NCBI GenBank assembly: GCA_003449615.1
Contig: DMHA01000369.1
Span: forward strand, 1-13,495
Direction: 5' to 3'
DNA length: 13,495 bases
From: Flavobacterium sp.
GTDB lineage: Bacteria > Bacteroidota > Bacteroidia > Flavobacteriales > Flavobacteriaceae
Shown: piece after piece, positions 8,726 to 13,495 of the stretch
How the letters are laid out: the number at the start of each line of letters is the position of its first letter
How positions within the stretch are numbered: position 1 is the stretch's first letter
The notes under the pieces: model-generated
Database searches by the model: none
Seen by the model: the letters and a program-made list of their open reading frames with translations, nothing else
Told to the model about the DNA's origin: nothing
Made by a program: the position numbers and the translations under genes

Positions 8726-8810
8726 AATAAAAGGGGGAATTATTCTTTTGTTAAATTAAAAGTTGATTTTTTTGAATTTCCAGAAGAGGTTCTATTCTTC
8801 TTTGATTCTA

Positions 8811-8896
8811 TGTTCCCTTAACAGCATTACCTGTTCAGGTTCGATGGGTATAATCTCAGCCGTATTTTCTTTTTAGAAATATAGCACCCCTTTGAG
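8811..8896 (-). ncRNA. TPP riboswitch (THI element) in the leader of the TonB-dependent receptor
   Basis: Reading the minus strand, the conserved TPP-aptamer blocks appear in order. GGGGTGC (8893-8884 area) is followed by a P3 hairpin formed by TATTTCT and AGAAAATA. Then come GGCTGAGA with TATACCC (8861-8846 area), GAACCTGAACAGG, TAATGCTGTT (the AACAG/CTGTT stem of P5) and the closing AAGGGAACA. These match the classical THI box, which binds thiamine pyrophosphate and normally represses the downstream gene when TPP is plentiful. About 100 bases separate the aptamer from the ATG at 8708. No clear intrinsic terminator with a U-run lies between them, so control of translation initiation is more likely than transcription termination. 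Confidence 0.96.
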
Positions 8897-8902
8897 ACGG
8901 GG

Positions 8903-8932
8903 CAAAGATATGTTTTTTGTTTGAAGTTCCAA
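8903..8932 (-). promoter_or_regulatory. Promoter of the TPP-riboswitch/TonB receptor transcript
   Basis: The minus strand reads TTG (complement of 8930-8932), 19 bases, then TATCTTTG (complement of 8903-8910), an exact match to the Bacteroidota TAnnTTTG element at the expected spacing. It would start transcription a few bases before the 5' strand of the TPP aptamer, which independently supports the assignment. Confidence 0.8.
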
Positions 8933-9032
8933 GTTTAAAGTTTTGAAACAACTAAAAATAGGTTTACAGAGCGATTTTTTTATTTGGGATTTTTTTGTTC
9001 TTGATTCGTTTTGGAATAACTGGTTTTGGAAC

Positions 9033-9155
9033 CCAGCTCTAGCTTTAGCTGGAGGAACATAATTTGTCTAGCTTTTATTGGCTTTAGCCAAAACAGCAGA
9101 CTTTTTGGCTAAAGCCAATTCTACATTGACTTCATATTCATCCAGCTAAAGCTGG
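9033..9155. repeat. Nested palindromic repeat element (REP/MITE-like)
   Basis: The outer arms are CTAGCTTTAGCTGG (9039-9052, inside a longer start at 9033) and CCAGCTAAAGCTGG (9142-9155), complementary at 13 of 14 positions. The inner arms at 9077-9093 and 9103-9119 form a perfect 17-bp stem around a 9-base loop. Every arm is also nearly self-palindromic around a TTTA/TAAA core (AGCTTTAGCT, GGCTTTAGCC). No ORF fits the element. It lies between the receptor's promoter and the M13 peptidase terminator. It resembles dispersed non-coding palindromic repeats of bacterial genomes; whether it is multi-copy cannot be seen here. Confidence 0.7.
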
Positions 9156-9247
9156 CGACAATTGAAAACTATCATTATTGCTCAAGAGGTACATTTTTTT
9201 TTTATTTTTTTATTAATGTTAATACCCACACGATTCGGGGTAGAACC

Positions 9248-9281
9248 AAAAAAAATTCCCAAGCTCACACTTGGGAATTTT
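9248..9281 (-). terminator. Intrinsic terminator of the M13 peptidase gene
   Basis: A 12-bp perfect stem (9252-9263 with 9270-9281) around a six-base loop is followed on the minus strand by a T-run (complement of 9248-9255, partly inside the stem). It begins about 19 bases after the stop codon of the gene ending at 9300. The T-rich tail on the plus strand is weaker. Confidence 0.88.
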
Positions 9282-9299
9282 ATTATTAAACAATCTCTA

Positions 9300-11363
9300 T
9301 TACCAGATTTTCACTCGTTTTTCTGAAGCAATATACATTCCGTCACCTGACTGGATGTCGAAAGCTTTATAAAAGGAATCCACGTTTTGTAAAGGAACAT
9401 AAGCGCGATACATTCCAGGAGAATGTGGGTCGGTTTTTACGAGATTTTTTATGGCTTCGTCACGCATTTTAGTCCTCCAAACCGTAGCCCAAGAAATAAA
9501 GAAACGTTGTTCTGGTGTGTAACCATCTATTAATTCTGGTGTTCCGTTCTCTTTCAAATAGATTTGCAAACCATCGTAAGCGGCATTTATTCCCCCTAAA
9601 TCACCAATGTTTTCTCCCAATGTAAATTTTCCATCTACGAAAGTTCCTGGCAAAGGTTGCAAAGCGCTGTATTGCTCTGCTAATGCACCCGTTAAAGCGG
9701 CAAATTGTTTTTGGTCTTCAGCAGTCCACCAATCTTTTAGATTTCCGTCGGCATCATATCGTGCTCCCGAATCGTCAAATCCGTGAGAGATTTCGTGACC
9801 AATAACAGCTCCTATTCCGCCATAATTTACTGCTTCATCGGCTTGGTAATTGTAAAATGGCGGTTGCAAAATAGCCGCTGGAAATACAATTTCGTTGTAA
9901 GAAGGATTGTAATACGCATTTACCGTTTGTGGCGACATTCCCCATTCGGTTTTATCAACAGGTTTATATAGTTTATCTATGTCTTCTTTGTTTCTCCAAC
10001 GCGAAATTTTTAATCCATTTTCGAAATAAGTTCCTCCTTCTTCTGGACTCTTTAAAGTCAAAGCCGAATAATCCTTCCATTTGTCGGGATAGCCAATTTT
10101 TATTTGGGATTTGTGCAATTTTGCAATGGCACTAACTCTTGTTTCTGCTGACATCCAAGGCAAATTATTGATTCGATTTTCGAAAGCAATAAAAATATTC
10201 TTAATCATTTTCTCGGCTTTGACTTTGGCTTCGGCCGGAAATTTTTTCTCCACATATAATTTTCCCAAGGCCTCACCAGTTGCACCATTAATTACTTGCA
10301 AAGCCCTCTCCTCAAGCGGTCTTTGTTGCACAGCTCCGGTTAATGTTTTGCCATAAAACTCCCAGTTGGCCGTTTCAAGAGTGGTCGATAATCTACCCGA
10401 AGATCTATTTAACAAAGTCCAACGCATATAGGCTTTCCAGTCTTCAAATTTGTTTTCTTTGAAAATAGTTTCCAAAGCGGTCATATATTTAGGTTGAGAA
10501 ACAATCAGCGAATCTGCTTTGGTCAAGCCAATTTTTGTCAAATAATTTTTCCAATCGATAGAGGGAGTCAATTTTTGCAAATCGGCAACCGTCATCGGAT
10601 TATAGGATTTTCTTCGATCTCTTCTTTCCACTCTATCAAATCTTGGTTTTGACATTTCGGTTTCTAAGGCCAATATTTTGTCGGCATCTGCTTTTGCTTG
10701 AGCTGGTTTTTCGCCTAAAAATTGTAACATTCTAGTAACGTGCATTACATATTTTTCTCTCTTTTCTTTAGAATCCTTATCGTCTGAAACATAATAATCA
10801 CGATCTGGCAAACCTAGGCTGCCAGGACCAACATTTATTACGTTTCTATTGCTGTTCTTAGCATCAGATCCAACACCTACACCAAAAAATCCAATGCCAC
10901 CAATGGGATCCATTTCAATTAATAAAGCCTGTAAATCCTTAATGTTTTTTACGGCATTAATTTTGGCTAAATAAGGTTTTAAAGGAGACAATCCTTTTTT
11001 GTTCCGGTCAAGGGTGTCCATAATAGTTTTGTACAAATTGATGGCTTTGCCTTGGTCTGTATTGGATTTGTATTTAGGGTTTTTTGAGGCTTCCGCCAAA
11101 ATTTCTAAAACATCTTTATCTGTTTTTTGACGCAATTCATTGAAGCTTCCCCAGGTAGTTTTGTCGGCAGGAATTTCGGTTTTATCTAACCAACTTCCGT
11201 TAACGAATCTAAAAAAATCATCGTTAGGTCGAATGGTTTTATTCATATAGGAAAGATTAATTCCTGGCTCTTGTTTTACTGAACTGTCTTGTGCGTTAAT
11301 CGTTGTAAATCCAATGATGGCTGGAATAACAAAAATCAGTTGTTTTTTTAAATATTTTTTCAT
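9300..11363 (-). CDS. M13 family (neprilysin/PepO-type) zinc metallopeptidase, secreted
   Basis: The 687-residue protein has the complete M13 signature set. These are the zinc motif HEISH (H523, E524, H527), the third ligand in GENIGDLGG (E584, with D588), the substrate-backbone motif NAYYNP (482-487), and PHSPGMYR with H647 and R653 spaced six residues apart as in neprilysin's substrate-binding pair. The N-terminal helical domain begins near NDDFFRFVNGSW (47-58). An N-terminal signal peptide (MKKYLKKQ plus hydrophobic stretch, cleavage likely after A24) directs it to the periplasm or beyond. No lipobox cysteine is present, and the C-terminus (VKIW) has the family tryptophan but not the cysteine of eukaryotic members. 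The length is typical. It should cleave oligopeptides, which a restricted active-site cavity favours over large proteins; the physiological substrate is unknown. It is a single-gene unit with a terminator at 9248 and a probable promoter at 11389. Confidence 0.95.
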   Translation of the reverse strand: MKKYLKKQLIFVIPAIIGFTTINAQDSSVKQEPGINLSYMNKTIRPNDDFFRFVNGSWLDKTEIPADKTTWGSFNELRQKTDKDVLEILAEASKNPKYKSNTDQGKAINLYKTIMDTLDRNKKGLSPLKPYLAKINAVKNIKDLQALLIEMDPIGGIGFFGVGVGSDAKNSNRNVINVGPGSLGLPDRDYYVSDDKDSKEKREKYVMHVTRMLQFLGEKPAQAKADADKILALETEMSKPRFDRVERRDRRKSYNPMTVADLQKLTPSIDWKNYLTKIGLTKADSLIVSQPKYMTALETIFKENKFEDWKAYMRWTLLNRSSGRLSTTLETANWEFYGKTLTGAVQQRPLEERALQVINGATGEALGKLYVEKKFPAEAKVKAEKMIKNIFIAFENRINNLPWMSAETRVSAIAKLHKSQIKIGYPDKWKDYSALTLKSPEEGGTYFENGLKISRWRNKEDIDKLYKPVDKTEWGMSPQTVNAYYNPSYNEIVFPAAILQPPFYNYQADEAVNYGGIGAVIGHEISHGFDDSGARYDADGNLKDWWTAEDQKQFAALTGALAEQYSALQPLPGTFVDGKFTLGENIGDLGGINAAYDGLQIYLKENGTPELIDGYTPEQRFFISWATVWRTKMRDEAIKNLVKTDPHSPGMYRAYVPLQNVDSFYKAFDIQSGDGMYIASEKRVKIW

Positions 11364-11388
11364 CTTTAAAATGGTTAAATTATTGTTA

Positions 11389-11396
11389 CAAAACTA
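11389..11396 (-). promoter_or_regulatory. Probable -7 promoter element for the M13 peptidase gene
   Basis: The minus strand reads TAGTTTTG, an exact TAnnTTTG match, 25 bases upstream of the ATG at 11363. No TTG lies at the preferred 17-23 base spacing upstream, the nearest being only 11 bases away, so the -33 element is weak or absent. Confidence 0.5.
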
Positions 11397-11498
11397 TTCA
11401 TAAAATTCAATAATCTGATATAACGTTTGTTAAATAAATCATTGTTCGATTTAAACAAGTTCAGGTTTTCAATTAAAGATTTAAAAAAATAGAAACTC

Positions 11499-11586
11499 CC
11501 GATGGCTCGGAAATGACTAAAATTTCTCGAGTACGATAGTATCCGATGGATCGGGAATGAAAAAATATTATCGAATACGATAACTC
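11499..11586. repeat. Imperfect 44-bp tandem repeat with CCGA...TCGG palindromes
   Basis: Units 11499-11542 and 11543-11586 align without gaps at 33 of 44 positions (32 of the first 40). Each begins with a small palindrome, CCGATGGCTCGG or CCGATGGATCGG, and ends with TCGA[GA]TACGATA. The pair lies in the 325-bp divergent gap between the M13 peptidase and the SCO-like gene, upstream of both promoters. No ORF explains it. It could be a duplicated intergenic repeat unit or a pair of regulator sites; the sequence does not decide. The rest of this gap is A/T-rich and otherwise featureless apart from the two promoters. Confidence 0.7.
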
Positions 11587-11666
11587 AATCTTCAATGGTC
11601 TCCCAACCTCGAAGCAAAATTGTTGTCAAATATCAAACTTTCTCAGAAAACAAACTCCCTTTTCTG

Positions 11667-11674
11667 TATTTTTG
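11667..11674 (+). promoter_or_regulatory. Probable -7 promoter element for the SCO-like gene
   Basis: TATTTTTG matches TAnnTTTG exactly and sits 15 bases before the ATG at 11689, implying a very short leader. No good TTG was found at the usual upstream spacing. Its position argues against translation from the upstream TTG at 11620. Confidence 0.45.
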
Positions 11675-11688
11675 CCCAAATTATTTCT

Positions 11689-12354
11689 ATGCAATCCTTT
11701 TTTTATAAATATCGAAAATTCTTTGGTGTTTTGTTGGTCTTTTCCATCATTACGATTTCCTTTTTTTACAGTGCATTGAAGCCAGAAAAGTCCTTGCCCA
11801 TTTTCAATCCATCGGATGTAAATCCTGAATTGGTTGATACTACCGTGCAATACATTAGCAAATACCACACAATTGCTCCTTTTTCATTTACCAATCAAAA
11901 CGGTCAAACCATTACCGAAAAAGATTATGAAGGCAAAATTTATGTGGCCGATTTTTTCTTCACGACTTGCAAATCCATTTGCCCAAAAATGACAACGAAT
12001 CTCATCGATGTGCAAAAAGCATTTCTGGATAATCCAAAGGTAAAATTACTTTCCTTTTCCGTGATGCCAGATGTTGATAGCGTTTCGGTTTTGAAAGATT
12101 ATGCCAAACTAAATGGCGTGATAGATACCAAATGGAACTTGGTCACGGGCGACAAAAAAGCCATATATACGATGGCAAGAAAATCCTATTTGGCCGTAAA
12201 ACAAGGAAAACCCGAAGAGCAATACGATATGGTTCATACCGAAAATTTTGTTCTTGTCGATTCCAAAAAACGAGTGCGTGGTTTTTATGATGGCACCAAA
12301 AAAGAGGAAATTCAAAAGCTAATTGAAGACATCAAATGGCTTAGTGAGAACTAA
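11689..12354 (+). CDS. SCO1/SenC family copper-binding, membrane-anchored thioredoxin-fold protein
   Basis: Starting at ATG 11689 gives 221 residues. The frame stays open upstream to a TTG at 11620 (23 more residues), but that extension adds a poorly charged segment before the natural KYRK-hydrophobic anchor, and a promoter element lies within it, so the ATG is preferred. Residues 11-28 form a signal anchor. The SCO fold follows, with FFFTTCKSICPKM carrying the CxxxC copper site (C94, C98) and the distal histidine ligand in DMVHTENF (H183), then the LVDSKKRVRGFYDGT strand typical of the family. All three copper ligands are present. SCO proteins deliver copper to the CuA site of cytochrome c oxidase or act as thiol oxidoreductases on the periplasmic side of the membrane. 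No cytochrome oxidase gene is adjacent. The gene ends 80 bases before feoA and no clear terminator separates them, but feoA has its own promoter. Confidence 0.92.
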   Translation: MQSFFYKYRKFFGVLLVFSIITISFFYSALKPEKSLPIFNPSDVNPELVDTTVQYISKYHTIAPFSFTNQNGQTITEKDYEGKIYVADFFFTTCKSICPKMTTNLIDVQKAFLDNPKVKLLSFSVMPDVDSVSVLKDYAKLNGVIDTKWNLVTGDKKAIYTMARKSYLAVKQGKPEEQYDMVHTENFVLVDSKKRVRGFYDGTKKEEIQKLIEDIKWLSEN

Positions 12355-12394
12355 AAATACAAACCTAACAATTATCATTTATTATTCTTTTTTT

Positions 12395-12414
12395 TAGATT
12401 ACTTTTGTAATCTA
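12395..12414 (+). promoter_or_regulatory. Promoter -7 element embedded in a palindromic operator-like site upstream of feoAB
   Basis: TAGATTAC (12395-12402), TTTT, GTAATCTA (12407-12414) is a perfect 8-bp inverted repeat with a four-base spacer. Inside it TACTTTTG (12400-12407) matches the TAnnTTTG -7 promoter element exactly. A dimeric repressor bound here would block initiation about 20 bases before the feoA start. Given the genes, an iron-responsive Fur- or DtxR-type regulator is the natural guess, but the motif is not a canonical Fur box and the regulator is not identified. Confidence 0.55.
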
Positions 12415-12434
12415 TATTCAATCTAAATAAGAAT

Positions 12435-12668
12435 TTGAAAACTACAATTGCCAACCTAAAAAAAGGAGAAAAAGCCATTATCAAAGATTTTGACGCCGAT
12501 GTTATTCCGTTAAAATTATTAGAAATGGGTTGTTTACCAGGAAACACCGTGCAATTACTTCAAATTGCTCCACTTGGAGATCCTTTATATTTGGATATAA
12601 ATGGTTCACATCTTGCGATTCGGGTTGAAACTGCTCGCGAAATTGAAATTAACCTCATCAATAAATAA
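12435..12668 (+). CDS. feoA: FeoA, small SH3-like ferrous iron transport protein
   Basis: This 77-residue protein is a typical single FeoA domain. It opens with the LKKGEKAIIKDF strand (8-19), then LKLLEMGCLPGN (26-37) and APLGDPLYLDINGSHLAIR (45-63), which match the family pattern of a small beta-barrel. FeoA is a cytoplasmic partner of FeoB and is needed for efficient Fe(II) uptake. Translation starts with TTG at 12435: no ATG exists in frame upstream, and MKTTIANLKKGE matches the usual FeoA N-terminus. The stop is six bases before feoB, so the two are co-transcribed from the promoter at 12400. No feoC is seen upstream. Confidence 0.93.
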   Translation: MKTTIANLKKGEKAIIKDFDADVIPLKLLEMGCLPGNTVQLLQIAPLGDPLYLDINGSHLAIRVETAREIEINLINK

Positions 12669-12674
12669 CCCAAA

Positions 12675-13495
12675 ATGAGCAAACAGAATATCAATGTAGC
12701 TTTGATTGGGAATCCAAATACGGGAAAAACTTCGGTTTTTAATCGCCTCACGGGCTTGAACCAACAAGTGGGCAATTATCCCGGAATTACTGTCGAAAAG
12801 AAGGTTGGTTTTTGCAAATTGTCAAACAATATCAATGCCAACATAATCGATTTGCCCGGCACTTATAGTTTGAATGCCAATTCAGTAGATGAAAGTGTGG
12901 TAATCGAACTTTTGCTCAACAAGAATGACAAACTTTTTCCCGATGTGATTGTTGTCATTTCAGAAGTGGAGAATTTGAAACGCAATTTGTTGCTTTTTAC
13001 CCAAATAAAAGATTTAGAAATTCCAACCATTTTAGTCATCAATATGATAGATCGAATGGAACTCAAAGGCATTTCGTTCGACATTCCCTTTCTCGAAGAA
13101 CAGCTAAAAACCAAAATTGCATTAGTAAGTTCCCGAAAAAATACTGGTTTCGAAGCCTTAAAAACGTTAATTACAACTTACAAAAATATTCCGACAGCAC
13201 CTTGTTTGAATGCTTCATCCATTGATGACGACTATTTCAATTCGCTTAGAAAAACGTTTCCCAATCAGTCCTTATACAAACTTTGGTTGGTCATTACCCA
13301 AGATGTTAATTTTGCAGATTTAAACAGAAAAACGATTGAAAATCATTCGTTTACCAAAAGCAAATCGGAACTAAAAAAACTCCAACAAAAAGAAACCATC
13401 AAGCGATACCAATTCATCAATAACACTTTAAAAATAGGTCAAAAAATAGACTCGGCTGCGGCAAACGATTTCAGAAGCCAACTTGATCGAGTACT
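12675..13495 (+). CDS. feoB: FeoB ferrous iron transporter, N-terminal G domain (partial at window edge)
   Basis: The frame is open from ATG 12675 through 273 codons to the right edge. The G-protein motifs are all in place: G1 GNPNTGKTS (12-20), the G2 region GNYPGITVEKK (33-43), G3 DLPGTYSL (59-66), G4 NMID (123-126), and a G5-like SSRKNTG segment shortly after. The region after about residue 190 is the helical linker to the membrane domain, which lies outside the window. FeoB is an inner-membrane Fe(II) transporter whose G domain hydrolyses GTP. The common VxDAxNLxRN motif after G3 reads VISEVENLKRN (94-104), so the usual aspartate position carries glutamate. It follows feoA by six bases as an operon. 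Confidence 0.96.
   Translation, partial: MSKQNINVALIGNPNTGKTSVFNRLTGLNQQVGNYPGITVEKKVGFCKLSNNINANIIDLPGTYSLNANSVDESVVIELLLNKNDKLFPDVIVVISEVENLKRNLLLFTQIKDLEIPTILVINMIDRMELKGISFDIPFLEEQLKTKIALVSSRKNTGFEALKTLITTYKNIPTAPCLNASSIDDDYFNSLRKTFPNQSLYKLWLVITQDVNFADLNRKTIENHSFTKSKSELKKLQQKETIKRYQFINNTLKIGQKIDSAAANDFRSQLDRV

Noticed and set aside
8760..8805. AGAAGA/TCTTCT hairpin after the TPP aptamer considered as a terminator
   Set aside because: The stem is only six pairs and is followed by GGAAATTCAAAA on the minus strand, with no U-run.
10111..10356. Plus-strand ORF opposite the M13 peptidase
   Set aside because: The opposite strand encodes a complete, well-conserved M13 protein; this reading frame shows no family resemblance.
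11620..11688. Upstream TTG start extending the SCO-like protein by 23 residues
   Set aside because: The extension is uncharged and precedes a normal signal anchor that already has its positive residues, and an exact TAnnTTTG promoter element lies inside it; ATG 11689 is more consistent.

Overview
The window looks like chromosome from a flavobacterium-like member of Bacteroidota. The evidence is low GC with strongly A/T-rich intergenic DNA, Bacteroidota-type promoter elements (TAnnTTTG, in two cases with TTG 19 bases upstream), a type IX secretion (T9SS) sorting domain, and a TonB-dependent receptor under a TPP riboswitch. No tRNA, rRNA, CRISPR array, integrase or transposase was seen. Both ends cut through genes.

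Layout. (1) 1-2195, minus: a large membrane protein of the O-antigen ligase/polymerase (Wzy_C) type with a TPR tail, cut by the left edge. (2) 2196-2497: a divergent intergenic region with a promoter for gene 1 and three 21-bp-phased direct repeats that resemble a LytTR-regulator site. (3) 2498-6379, plus: a 1293-residue secreted surface protein with six Ig-like repeats punctuated by cysteine pairs, a DUF7619-like domain and a C-terminal T9SS sorting domain, followed by a strong terminator. (4) 6525-8708, minus: a TonB-dependent outer-membrane receptor. Its leader is a TPP riboswitch with a near-perfect promoter, so it is probably the outer-membrane thiamine receptor. (5) 9033-9155: a nested palindromic repeat in the intergenic space. 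(6) 9300-11363, minus: an M13 (neprilysin-type) zinc metallopeptidase with its own terminator. (7) 11364-11688: a divergent intergenic region with an imperfect 44-bp tandem repeat. (8) 11689-12354, plus: a membrane-anchored SCO1/SenC copper-binding thioredoxin-fold protein. (9) 12435 to the right edge, plus: feoA and the G domain of feoB, a ferrous iron uptake operon preceded by a palindrome that overlaps its promoter.

How the genes fit together. This is mostly an envelope and nutrient-uptake neighbourhood: surface polysaccharide assembly, a T9SS-exported adhesin-like protein, vitamin uptake, periplasmic proteolysis, copper delivery and iron import. Most genes appear to be separate transcription units; only feoAB is clearly an operon. 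No complete new multi-gene system is evident. The least explained items are the cysteine-punctuated repeat protein and its possible link to the divergent ligase gene, the LytTR-like repeats between them, the heptamer repeat inside the signal peptide of the thiamine receptor, the feoAB operator-like palindrome, and the two intergenic repeat elements.
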